DNA of 64,000 bases from G001797105 sp964528155 (lineage in GTDB: Bacteria > Chloroflexota > Anaerolineae > Anaerolineales > E44-bin32), in assembly GCA_964528155.1 (NCBI GenBank), contig CAZGRL010000013.1:1-64000 (forward strand), given 5' to 3'. Positions 17,202 through 26,171 of the stretch are shown in pieces. The translations under genes and the position numbers were made by a program. The notes beneath the pieces are model-generated. The model had not been told where the DNA came from, made no database searches, and saw only the letters and a program-made list of their open reading frames with translations. The first letter of the stretch is position 1, and the number at the start of each line of letters is the position of its first letter.

Positions 17202-18656
17202 TTAGGGCGTGGTCTCCTCCTCCAGTGGAACGGCAGCCGGGATGCTCGTCACGATGACTGCCTGATTGGCCTGGAGTTCTCCCGGCTTCACTCTGTCTGC
17301 GGTCAGAAACCAGTCCGGGTTCCCGTGGCAGGCGTTGCACGATTCCGCCTGCGGCGTGTCGAGCTGGATATTGTGAGGCGTGGCGTAGACCCACGTCGGC
17401 AGAGCATCGAAGTTCGATAGCAGGTCTTCGCCGTAATAGTCGAAATTGTCTGGGGCGATCGGGACGTGCCGCAACAGCACAAAGTCATACGGCCTCTCGT
17501 AGCTCGGGCGCGGGTTTCGCCCGATGTAGAGGCCGAGGTAGGTGCCATCCGTGGTGAAGAATGGATTGCCAGTCGTCTCGCTTACGGCCACATGACAGCC
17601 GTCACAGTTACTGTATGAAACCGAGTGGCACACCTGACAAGAGAGGTCTCCGCCATGGACGATGTGCATCTGCGTGCCGTCCTGGCCGGTGGTAGCCGAC
17701 ATGTGGCAGGTCTCGCAGCGCGGTGACTGAATGCCTGCATAACGGTGTTCGGCTGGCGGAAGGTCGACGGCGTCTTCGGGCTCCGGATGACAGGTGGCGC
17801 AGTCGGCCGGATCGCCATGCATCTGCCCACCGTCGTGGCAGTGGACGCAGTTCATGCGACCTTCGCGGAAGTGGACATCAGCCATGATGCCTTCGTTCTT
17901 GCCCAGGTACTCATTCCCGACCCGGCTGCCGTGACAGGCGGTGCAGTTGCGAGTCATCGAAGGAGTCTGCTGGAACATGTGGCCGTCGATGAACCCGCCG
18001 CCGACGCTGGCCGGCTGGCTGACGTGGCAGTCGCCGCACGTGGTGTGGCACGAGGCGCAATGATTGCCGAACATGTCTTCGAGGGCGGGCTGACTGTCGG
18101 GGGTGCTGCGCGCGCTGAGCACGGTCCAGTAGCCGGCCTGAGTGACGTGCAAGTTGCCCGGCTGGGATGAGGCGACGTCGGGGTGGCAGCTCCCGCAGAC
18201 CGCTTCGAAATCCTCGCTTGGGTTGGCGACCAACCCATCGTGGGCGGTTTCCTTGTCCGGCGATTTCGCGCCGGCGTGACACTCCATACAGGCGATGTGA
18301 CCGTGCACCGAAGCCAGGTAGGCCGCTGGATCGGTGATCAGGACTTTCTCCCATGGCTCCAACGGAGCCACCTCGCCCCCTCAACCGACTCTGGATGACT
18401 CGCTTGGTTCAACCTCAACCGGCGCCGCCGTGTCGACTAGTTTCTGCCTATCGGCGTGGCAGGCCAGGCACTCGTCCTCAACCTGAGCGTCGGGCTCACC
18501 CTCGGCGGGTGATCCCCCTGGAGCCGGCTGGGCGAGGGCCGTCGCCTGCTCGAGAGGGGGAGGCGGGGTAGCGGACGAGTCAGAACGACCGGCGCAGCCG
18601 ATCAAGAGGGTCGCGGCAAACGCGGCCACCGCCAGGGGGGTCACTTTCGACATCAA
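17202..18656 (-). CDS. Twelve-haem cytochrome c lipoprotein with an in-frame TGA at codon 92
   Basis: The frame runs uninterrupted over 485 codons except for TGA at 18381-18383. Before it: a lipoprotein signal (LLIGCAGRS) and one CLACH haem site. After it: eleven more CxxCH sites (CMECH, CGSCH, CASCH, CGDCH, CTACH, CVHCH, CATCH, CETCH, CQVCH, CDGCH, CNACH) but no signal peptide. Haem attachment needs export, so the second half makes little sense alone; a GTG at 18371 is the only local restart. A hairpin follows the TGA (TGGCTCC-GTT-GGAGCCA), so selenocysteine is a candidate reading; a nonsense mutation or base error is the alternative. The function is extracytoplasmic electron transfer, divergent from the LysR/NrfCD genes. 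Confidence 0.8.
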
Positions 18657-18733
18657 TGCGCGTCCTCGGCTCTTGTGAAAGGCATCACGATCGGTTGCAG
18701 ACTATAACACCAGCATGGGGGAACATAGTGACA

Positions 18734-18767
18734 AACATAACCTTTGCTTATCGTTTCCGCTTATGTT
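18734..18767. promoter_or_regulatory. LysR-type binding site in the divergent promoter region
   Basis: Within the 250-bp gap between the divergent 12-haem cytochrome and LysR genes, AACATAA (18734-18740) and TTATGTT (18761-18767) form a 7-bp inverted repeat. ATAA-N7-TTAT (18737-18751) matches the T-N11-A form of LysR boxes. The surrounding 100 bases are AT-rich compared with flanking genes. This position would allow control of both transcripts. Confidence 0.5.
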
Positions 18768-18906
18768 GTCTATAGGCGAAAGCTATTCAAGGCTGACATC
18801 TGACACTTGATTCGGTTATATAGCTTGTGTGAGAATTCACAAGAACGCAGGTCCTGATCCTGGCCGTCAGGGCAGAGCCGGGGCCGGGGTCTTCGGGGAG
18901 CCGAGC

Positions 18907-19878
18907 ATGCTTGATTCACATCAACTCAACGTGTTCCTGACCGCGGCCGAGACGCTCAACTTCACCCAGGCCGCCCGCGAATTGAACATGACCCAGCCGA
19001 GCGTGAGCCAGCACGTCCAGGAATTGGAGAATCACTTCGGCACGAAGCTGTTCTTCCGGGCAGGCCGCCGGGTGAGCCTGACCGACGCCGGGGTGGCCCT
19101 GGTGCCGCTGGCTCGCGAGATGGTCTCGCTCTCGATCCGCATCGACGAGAAGATGGAGTCGCTCAAAGGGGAGGTCTTCGGTCACTTGCTGGTCGGGTGC
19201 GCCACAACTCCCGGGCGCTACATCCTGCCCGGTCTGCTGGCCACCTTCCTTCATAAGCACCCCAAGGTCGAAGCGACCTGCCATGTCAGTCCTCGCAGCC
19301 GGGCCGTCGAGTTGCTGTGCGAGGGACGGCTGCATGTGACGCTGGCTGGTGTGCGCGACTTCCGGCGAGATGTCGAGTTCCGCAAGTTCATGTCCGACCC
19401 TGTCGTGCTGATCGCCCCGCTGAGTCACGCGTGGTCTGAGAGAAAGGTCATTCAGCCCGATGAGCTGTTGGATGCCGATTTCATCCTGCGCGAAGAAGGC
19501 TCAGGAACGCGTGCAACCGTCAGTGAAGGGCTCGCCCGGCATGGGATACCGATCGATCGCTTGAAGACCGTTTTGACGCTGGGGAGTTCTGAGGCGATCG
19601 CCCTTGCAGTGCAAGAAGGTATCGGCGTCGCTTTCCTGTCGCAGACCGTCGTCGAGCGGCTTGTTGCCGATCGCGTGGCACTGGTGCAAGTCCGCGATTT
19701 GCGCCTGGCCCAAGACATCTACATCGTTCGCTCGCCCCGTCATCCGGCGACTGCCGCCCAGACCGCGTTCTGGGAGTTCGTCATCGATCCGGAGAACGAA
19801 GCCCTTCGTCCATTCCGGGAAAGACGGGCGGGAATGATTGACTCGACCGAGGCGGCTCATCCGGCCGCAGAGAGATGA
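18907..19878 (+). CDS. LysR-family regulator of the redox locus (CysB/CysL-like)
   Basis: 323 residues from ATG 18907 (GGGGAG upstream; the longer frame from 18829 adds non-conserved residues). N-terminal winged HTH: LDSHQLNVFLTAAETLNFTQ, ARELNMTQPSVSQHVQELEN, FRAGRRVSLTDAG. The effector domain includes GCATTPGRYILPGLLATF and REEGSGTRATVSEGL, an anion-binding style seen in CysB, CysL and CbbR relatives. The effector may be an oxyanion or sulfur metabolite, but that is inference. Its stop overlaps the cytochrome start (ATGA), so it is the first gene of the rightward operon. Confidence 0.9.
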   Translation: MLDSHQLNVFLTAAETLNFTQAARELNMTQPSVSQHVQELENHFGTKLFFRAGRRVSLTDAGVALVPLAREMVSLSIRIDEKMESLKGEVFGHLLVGCATTPGRYILPGLLATFLHKHPKVEATCHVSPRSRAVELLCEGRLHVTLAGVRDFRRDVEFRKFMSDPVVLIAPLSHAWSERKVIQPDELLDADFILREEGSGTRATVSEGLARHGIPIDRLKTVLTLGSSEAIALAVQEGIGVAFLSQTVVERLVADRVALVQVRDLRLAQDIYIVRSPRHPATAAQTAFWEFVIDPENEALRPFRERRAGMIDSTEAAHPAAER

Positions 19879-20888
19879 GACCGATGTTCAGATCGCTATC
19901 CCTGGAGTTGCTCCGTCGGCCGGTGTGGGCCGGGACGCTGGTCGCCGCGTGCGTGATGCTGGCAACGGTCGGGATCGCCGCCGCGCAAGAGGCGACCCCG
20001 CCTCCGCCGCCCGAAGCGCCGGAGTGCACCGAGTGCCACCTTGACATCACCGACGCCTGGGCGCATAGCCCTCACGCCCACGCCTTCGACGATCCCGCCT
20101 TTCAAGAATGGTGGCAGGGACACGGTGAAACAGGCGAATGCCTTTCATGTCACACGACAGGCTATCAGTCGACCACGCGCTCGTTCCTTGTCGAAGGCAT
20201 CGCCTGCGAGGCTTGCCACGGGTCGTCGCAGCCTGATCACCCGCCGGCGATCGTCCCGGTGAAGGCTGACACCGAATACTGTGGCAGCTGCCATACCACC
20301 ACACTGGCGGAGTGGCGCCAGACCGGGCACTCGATGGAGGATGTCGGCTGCACCGACTGCCACGACCCGCACAGCCAGAAGGCGCTCTTCGAAGTTGCCG
20401 ACGATCTGTGCATCAACTGCCACAAGGGTGACATGGGCGACTACCTCGAGGATCTGCATGTGAAAAAGGGCATCGGCTGCGTTGACTGCCACGCGCTGGT
20501 GATCCCGCCTGAAACATAGCCTGAGGACGGGATCGTCCCGACCGGGCACACGTTCACCATCACTCCGGCAACATGTGTCGCGTGCCACACGGACGCCCTG
20601 CATGCCGGTTTTGCCCTTCCGGGGTTTGAGAACGGCTCTGGTGAGACGGCGGAAGGTGAGCCGACGCCGGAGGTCGAGGCCTCGACGCTGCTGACCGTAG
20701 CCGAGAGCTCGCTGTCGCCGGATCAACGCATCCAGGCCCTGGAGACCGCTTTGGCCAGTCAGAATCTGACAACGCTCATGCAGGGTGGGATCGTCGGGCT
20801 GGTCTTGGGAGCCAGCACAGCTTGGTTCATGGCGCACAACGTCCGCCGCAGAAAATCGGAGGAGGAACATGGCGAAGAAGAAAGCTGA
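19875..20888 (+). CDS. Octahaem membrane-anchored cytochrome c with an in-frame TAG
   Basis: 337 codons, with TAG at 20517-20519 (codon 215). Signal sequence to about residue 38, then CTECH, CLSCH, CEACH, CGSCH, CTDCH, CINCH and CVDCH. Beyond the TAG, in the same frame, come CVACH, a charged linker and a C-terminal membrane helix (GGIVGLVLGASTAWFMAHNV) before TGA at 20886. The 3' end overlaps the ferredoxin gene by 20 bases, which supports the long reading. The spacing of haem sites resembles tetrahaem/octahaem c3- or NapC-related electron carriers. TAG could be a CAG change or a base error; without readthrough the protein loses one haem and its anchor. Confidence 0.8.
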
Positions 20889-21696
20889 CTCGCACCCTCT
20901 TCTGACTCGTCGTGACGTCCTGAAGATCGCCGGCACGACCGGCACCGCGGTCATTCTCACCGAACTGGTGACCACCGGACCTCTCTCATCCGAGGCCGTC
21001 CGAGGCATTGGCGCGCGTACGCATTTGAGCGGCGCCTCCGGCGAGCCGCATGAGTGGCGCATGCTGATCGATCTGGACAAGTGCATCGGGTGCAGCTACT
21101 GCGTTTGGGCTTGTCAGGCGGTCAACGATGTGCCGGATGAAGATATGCGCTGGAACGTCGGCTTCCCGGAGCGAACGGAAAACGGCATCGATTTCTTCAT
21201 GACCCGCCCGTGTATGCACTGTGAAGAAGCGCCGTGTGTGAAAGTGTGTCCCGTCGGTGCGACCTGGATTCGAGAAGACGGGATCGTGGCGATGGACTAC
21301 GAGCGGTGCATCGGTTGTCGCTACTGTGAAGTCGCCTGTCCATACGACGCGCGCCGTTTCAATTGGCGCGAGTCAAAAACCGAAAACGCCTACGAACCGG
21401 CCTGGGGAGAGGCCGAGGTGGCTCGCCGGCCCCGCGGGGTAGTCGAGAAGTGCACCTTCTGCGTTCATCGGATCGATCGCGGACTGGATCAGGGATTGAC
21501 GCCCGGGGTCGACCGCGAGGCGACGCCCGCGTGTGTCGTCGCCTGCCCGGTCGGCGCCCGAGTCTTCGGCGATGCCCTCGATCCCCAATCACCCATCTCG
21601 ATGGAACTCGCCGATCACTCATCCTTCCGACTGCGGGAGGATTTCGGAACTGCGCCTAGGGTCCACTACGTGCGCCCCGAAAGGAAGGGTGTGTAA
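20869..21696 (+). CDS. Tat-exported four-cluster ferredoxin subunit (NrfC/PsrB/DmsB-like)
   Basis: 275 residues from ATG 20869 (GGAGGAAC upstream). Twin-arginine signal TRRDVLKIAG (R14, R15). Four cysteine quartets, each suited to a [4Fe-4S] cluster: C72/75/78/82, C115/118/123/127, C147/150/153/157 and C195/198/222/226 (grouped by order along the chain). Such subunits pass electrons between a periplasmic partner and an NrfD-type membrane subunit, whose gene follows directly. No molybdopterin subunit is nearby, so the cytochromes are the probable partner. Confidence 0.93.
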   Translation: MAKKKADSHPLLTRRDVLKIAGTTGTAVILTELVTTGPLSSEAVRGIGARTHLSGASGEPHEWRMLIDLDKCIGCSYCVWACQAVNDVPDEDMRWNVGFPERTENGIDFFMTRPCMHCEEAPCVKVCPVGATWIREDGIVAMDYERCIGCRYCEVACPYDARRFNWRESKTENAYEPAWGEAEVARRPRGVVEKCTFCVHRIDRGLDQGLTPGVDREATPACVVACPVGARVFGDALDPQSPISMELADHSSFRLREDFGTAPRVHYVRPERKGV

Positions 21697-21697
21697 C

Positions 21698-22903
21698 ATG
21701 GCGACACTTCGCCGCTATCTCGCCGAACCGGTGTCGCTGTGGCTCTTGTTCCTTGTCGCCTTGATCGCACTCGGGATCCTGGGAGGCCTGCGCACTCTGG
21801 CATATGGCCTGCAGGTGACCGGACTGAACGATCGGGTGCCCTGGGGCTTATGGATCACTCACGACCTGTCGGCGATCGCCCTCGGCGCGGGTGCCTTCAC
21901 ATTTTCGGCTGCGGTCTATTTGTTTCGCATCAAGCGCCTCGAACCGATGGCGCGCCCCGCCGTACTCGTCGGCTTCATCGGGTACACCTCGGCCATGCTG
22001 GCTCTGCTGGTGGACATTGGACGGCCGGATCGCTTCTGGCACCCGCTGGTGTTCTGGAACGTTCACTCCGTCCTATGGGAAGTCACGCTGTGCGTGGTGT
22101 TGTACTCGATGGTGCTGGCGATGGAGGTCCTCCCGCTTGTGATCGAGAACCGTTTCTTCGATCGCTGGCCCGGAGTGCGGCGGGCAGGCCATCAGTTGCA
22201 CAAGGCGACACCCGTCCTGGCGGTTGTCGGCATGGGTCTCTCGTTATTGCACCAGTCATCCCTCGGGGCGACCTACGGCGTGTTGAGCGGCCGTGCGATA
22301 TGGTTCAAGCCCTCGCTGCCGGTGATGTTCATCCTGTCGGCTGTCGCCGGGGGCGTGGCTTTGACGCTGTGGCTGACGATCATCACCGGCAAGATTCGTC
22401 GCGTCGACCTCATCCCGCACGAAGTACAACTCGAAGTCTCCCGCTTCGTGGGATACCTGGCGCTGGGCTATCTGTACATCAAGCTTTGGGACTGGGCCGC
22501 CACCTCCTACTACAGCCACGCGCCCGGAACGGCCGACGCCCTGACGCGCCTGCAGGCGACCACGCCCTACACGCTGACCTTCTGGTGGTGGGAGATCGTG
22601 CTCGGGCTGATCCTGCCTGCAGTTATCCTGCTCTACAGGCCGCTGAGGCACAATGATCGGGCCGTCATCACCGGGTTAGGGTTCCTGGTCTTTGGGGTGA
22701 TCGTCAATCGCTGGAACACGACTCTGTCCGGTCTGATCGCGCCACCGTCGTGGTCCCCCGGCGTACTGGGCGGGGTGGTCACGGCTGCTTACACGCCGAC
22801 CTGGGTGGAAGTGGCCGTGTCGGCCGGGATCATCGGCTATGCTTGGCTGGCGTTCACTCTGGCTGTGCGCTACCTGCGCATCTACGCCAGCCCTGCGCAC
22901 TAA
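21698..22903 (+). CDS. NrfD/PsrC-family quinone-interacting membrane subunit
   Basis: 401 residues from ATG 21698, one base after the ferredoxin stop. About nine or ten transmembrane helices. It starts VSLWLLFLVALIALGILGGL and contains PWGLWITHDLSAIALGAGAF, DIGRPDRFWHPLVFWNVHSVLWEV and RWNTTLSGLIAPP, the last close to the quinol-site region of HybB/NrfD relatives. It would exchange electrons between menaquinone and the Fe-S subunit. The long HybB-like form suggests a proton-translocating or electroneutral quinone module. Last gene of the operon. Confidence 0.92.
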   Translation: MATLRRYLAEPVSLWLLFLVALIALGILGGLRTLAYGLQVTGLNDRVPWGLWITHDLSAIALGAGAFTFSAAVYLFRIKRLEPMARPAVLVGFIGYTSAMLALLVDIGRPDRFWHPLVFWNVHSVLWEVTLCVVLYSMVLAMEVLPLVIENRFFDRWPGVRRAGHQLHKATPVLAVVGMGLSLLHQSSLGATYGVLSGRAIWFKPSLPVMFILSAVAGGVALTLWLTIITGKIRRVDLIPHEVQLEVSRFVGYLALGYLYIKLWDWAATSYYSHAPGTADALTRLQATTPYTLTFWWWEIVLGLILPAVILLYRPLRHNDRAVITGLGFLVFGVIVNRWNTTLSGLIAPPSWSPGVLGGVVTAAYTPTWVEVAVSAGIIGYAWLAFTLAVRYLRIYASPAH

Positions 22904-22908
22904 CAACG

Positions 22909-22964
22909 AGGTGAAATGGAAAGAAGGGTCCGGCGTAAGCCGGACCCTTCTTTCCATTTCACCT
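22909..22964. terminator. Bidirectional terminator with a 26-bp perfect stem
   Basis: Arms 22909-22934 and 22939-22964 are perfectly complementary around loop GTAA. It sits between the convergent NrfD and TMEM175 genes, six bases after one stop and eight before the other. The A-rich and T-rich lower stem (GAAATGGAAAGAAGG and its complement) supplies a U-tract on both strands. Confidence 0.88.
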
Positions 22965-22972
22965 GATCCCCG

Positions 22973-24249
22973 CTAATCGAACCTGATCGAATCCAGCCCA
23001 AGGCTGACCCGAATGTCGAGCCGGTTGGGCGCGCGGTCGTAGTCGGGACTGCGGTATTCGTCATCGGTGCCGGTCGCCTGGAATCGTGCTGGATCGAGCT
23101 CGACACTCGACATCGATTTGCGCACTCGGATGCGCGCAGCGACAGCATCTGGGACGTGCACAACCATCGACGATGCGGCGGCCTTGATGACGACGTCGAC
23201 GTGCCCGGCCAGACGTGGCAGCCTCATCGAGGTCGTCGTGGCGCTGGTTTTCAAAGACAGGGCCACCACATGCAGATCGGCCATGTCGAGGTCTGCTTGC
23301 CCGCCGCTGGTCTCGACATCCAGATCGATGGCAGCTTTCTTTGACAGGCCCAGTTCCCAGTCGTATGAATTGACCGGACTCCACGCCCAGGGATAGCGTG
23401 CGCTCATGAAGCCTGGCTTCCGACCTGGACGCAGGTTGAGCCCAACCATCGAGCCATCACGGCTGACGTTGGCGTCGAGCCCGCCGCCGAACATGCCTTC
23501 CGCCAGGACGCCTTCTGCTGCAATCGGCGAAAGCCGGAGACGGCCGCCGGCGTGACCGAGACGTATGTGAGCTCGAGTGGCGCCTTCCAAGGCAAACGTC
23601 TCTCGAACCGTCTTGTACGCATCTTGCCAGGAAAGCCAGTCTGTGGCGAACATTAAGATGAACCAGCTGATCCACAAGACGTAGGCGATGGTGGTACTGA
23701 TCAGCGCGATCGGGACAGAGAGTGCGAACACGCCGGCGCTGAGGGCTAGGCGTCGACCCACCGCAGAAATCACCCGGTGGTCGAGCTTGGTGTTGATCAT
23801 CGCGCGGCGTTCTGTGTGCCCCCACATCAAGTACGCCGAGAGCTGAACCAGGACGACGTTCGCCGCGAAGGTCACGATCGCCAGGAACGAAGTTGGGAAC
23901 CTCCCGAGCAAAGAGGCGCTGGCGGGGATGAGGGTCACGAAGAGCAGCGAGAGCAGATTGAGCCATGCCAGTGGGCCGTCCCCGCGTGTGATCTGGCCCA
24001 CCATTCTCTGGTGAGAGCCCCACGCACCCCCGATAATGATGAAGCCGATCAAGTAGACGAGCAGACGCGGCAAGAGCTCGAGCAGCCGGGCCGGCAAATC
24101 TGCCAGGGTGGCAGCCTCGGGATACGGATATCCAGGACGAGCAGGGTCAAGGCGACGGCGAACACGGCGTCGCTCAGTCCGCCGACGCGTGCCATTTCTA
24201 CGATCGTCTCAGGCTCCACCACCTTGTGGGTGTCATCCGTCATGGTCAT
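22973..24249 (-). pseudogene. TMEM175-type ion channel fused to a beta-adhesin-like domain; one-base deletion near 24120
   Basis: From ATG 24249 the protein reads EMARVGGLSDAVFAVALTLL, the R-x(3-4)-(F/L)SD hallmark of TMEM175 potassium channels. One base appears missing at ATCCCGAGG (about 24115-24122). The other frame continues EAATLADLPARLLELLPRLL with helices LVYLIGFIIIGGAWGSHQRM and onward to about residue 200. The C-terminal 190 residues lack helices and have repeated short beta patterns (SSMVVHVPDAVAARIRVR, RLDIRVSLGLDSIRFD) as in LiaF/DUF4097 'toastrack' domains. Predicted size after correction is 425 residues. Confidence 0.72.
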
Positions 24250-24385
24250 TCTCTTGAGCGTGTGGTGCTGATTCGGGAAGGCGGCAGAATGGGATGGAAC
24301 GCGGCGCACCCAATGGCGCGTTGCGCCAGGCGTTATCGGCGCCGAGGGCCCGATGATCTCGTCGGTGATTCAACAAGAACTCGAC

Positions 24386-25603
24386 CTAAAAGAACACCGC
24401 CTGACGGACTTCCTCACGGTGTTCGCCGATCAGAGTCATCATCTCGACCCACTTCTTCTGAAAAGCCAGGTAATCCGCATAGGGATCGGATCCGAGAGCG
24501 GCCCCGTACCGACAGATGTGGATGTTGGCCAGGGCCTCACGCGCATCCTCCAACTTACCCTGGGACAAGTAGTCGATCGCCAGGATCGTGCAGGCTTTGG
24601 TCACGCGGTCCATGAAATCATCCTGGTAGAAGGCTCCGGGGTAGGGGAGATAGCGATCGCGGTTGAGCGCGTGATGGCCGTCGCCTTCCCGACTATTGGC
24701 GATCTTCGCCTGCTGGTAGCGGAAGCGGTAGATATCCTCCCGAAGCGGTCGCCATGTCGGATAAGGGCGGGGAGGTGGGTCGTGCTTGATCACGAGCTCC
24801 GTGTCGAGGATGAACCGCTCGCCGAGGATGTGCGCGTTCATCACCCAATCCATGTCCTCGCCTCGGCGCATCGGAGGATCGAGCGGACAACGCGTGAAGA
24901 AGTCCCGGTGAACGGCGATGTTGCCCATGATGGCGAAGGAGACTTCCTTCAGTCCGGGCGCCTCGACGATGTACTTTCGAAACGCCTCATTCAAAAGCTC
25001 AACGACGTTCCAGTAGACCGAGTGTGGGCTGGAAGGGAGGTCCAGATAGACCTGGTCCTTGGGCGTCACATACGGGCCACAGTAGGCCCGGATCGGCGTG
25101 CCTTCGAACTCGGTCAGCATCTTCGACTTTATCCGGCCGATGTACCCTGGTTCGATGAACAGGCAGTCGTCGTCGATCGAGACGGCGACTTCTTTGCCCA
25201 GGATGTGCGTCGCTACCAGGCAGGCATTTCTCAAAGGAGAGTAGCCCACGAGCGAGACCGTCTCGACCAGGTCGGCCCGCCCATGCTTCCGCAAGAAGTC
25301 GTGGAGGGCCGCCAACTGGCGATAACTGAAGTAGTGCAGGGTGACCCCGGCGCGTTCAACGTTTGCGCGCAACAATTCACCGGCGCGCCTCTCGACCTCG
25401 TCGGCAATAGAAGGATGATTCGCGCCGGCAACGGCGATAACGTCGAAATCTTTGTCGGCCAGCACAGCCATGCTCTCGAAGAGCGATGGGATTGTGCCAT
25501 CGTCATCGAGCGCGGTCGGGTGATCGTAGAAATAGTCCCCCTCCTGGTACACCCGATCCTTCTGACGACCCCAGAACATCGGAAAGACGATTGACAGTTC
25601 CAC
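24386..25603 (-). CDS. GT-A-type glycosyltransferase
   Basis: 405 residues, soluble. Nucleotide-sugar region: MELSIVFPMFWGRQKDRVYQ at the N-terminus, AVSIDDDCLFIEPG (DxD metal site, about residues 140-153), and catalytic RRGEDMDWVMNAHI (ED motif). The C-terminal third is helical and may recognise the acceptor. GT-A enzymes of this kind use UDP- or GDP-sugars and a divalent metal. The lack of neighbouring polysaccharide genes leaves the product open. Confidence 0.82.
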   Translation of the reverse strand: MELSIVFPMFWGRQKDRVYQEGDYFYDHPTALDDDGTIPSLFESMAVLADKDFDVIAVAGANHPSIADEVERRAGELLRANVERAGVTLHYFSYRQLAALHDFLRKHGRADLVETVSLVGYSPLRNACLVATHILGKEVAVSIDDDCLFIEPGYIGRIKSKMLTEFEGTPIRAYCGPYVTPKDQVYLDLPSSPHSVYWNVVELLNEAFRKYIVEAPGLKEVSFAIMGNIAVHRDFFTRCPLDPPMRRGEDMDWVMNAHILGERFILDTELVIKHDPPPRPYPTWRPLREDIYRFRYQQAKIANSREGDGHHALNRDRYLPYPGAFYQDDFMDRVTKACTILAIDYLSQGKLEDAREALANIHICRYGAALGSDPYADYLAFQKKWVEMMTLIGEHREEVRQAVFF

Positions 25604-25634
25604 AACCGGGTCCTTTCTTCTCGGCGCTGACCGT

Positions 25635-25961
25635 TCACGCCGGCGTTGGCCGACCCACCTGGATTGAAATGGAGAAGGGATGGAGTCTTGCTTGCATCAC
25701 ACCTCCCACGACAGCCGGATCATTCTTCATGACTTCCCGGGCGGCTTGTTCCGAGTCAGTCTGTATGATGACAATCCCGAAGGTCGACTCGTCGTTCTCT
25801 TGGGTTCGACCGGCGAGCAAGACCGTGCCTTCCATAGCCAGGCCTTCAAGGTAATCGAAGTGATGCGAGAGAATCTCACTCTCCTCGACCGTCCGCCCTT
25901 CCGTGAGCATCTGCAATCGCGTGGGGTTGATCGTGTAGAGATACTGGCTCATTTCGGCCAT
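25635..25961 (-). CDS. YCII-related protein
   Basis: 108 residues from ATG 25961 (a second ATG at 25952 is possible). Dimeric ferredoxin-like YCII domain: QYLYTINPTRLQMLTEGR, LSHHFDYLEGLAMEGTVLLAGRT (the H-x-x-Y-L-x-G pattern of YCII), TFGIVIIQTDSEQAAREVMKNDPAV. A small cytoplasmic putative enzyme; family reactions are mostly unknown. Spaced 31 bases downstream of the glycosyltransferase start. Confidence 0.82.
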   Translation of the reverse strand: MAEMSQYLYTINPTRLQMLTEGRTVEESEILSHHFDYLEGLAMEGTVLLAGRTQENDESTFGIVIIQTDSEQAAREVMKNDPAVVGGVMQARLHPFSISIQVGRPTPA

Positions 25962-26171
25962 AGTGATGTGTGATCCTCTTCTTCGAGACGGTTCTTGCTT
26001 GCTCCCAGACATCCGGCTGGAAACTCCCGCCACGAAGTCTCGCAGGGGGCGATCAGTGCCGTGCTTCCGACCTGGCAGAGAATCGATCGTGGGACACATG
26101 TCCAAGATCCGCTCTGAGGATCGGATCGAGCCTTTGAGAACCCCTCTGAACACTGCGGGCCGACCGCGCGC

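Noticed and set aside
24353..25594. Plus-strand open frame of 413 codons
   Set aside because: Mirror of the glycosyltransferase, which has DxD and ED motifs on the minus strand. The plus translation looks like antisense.
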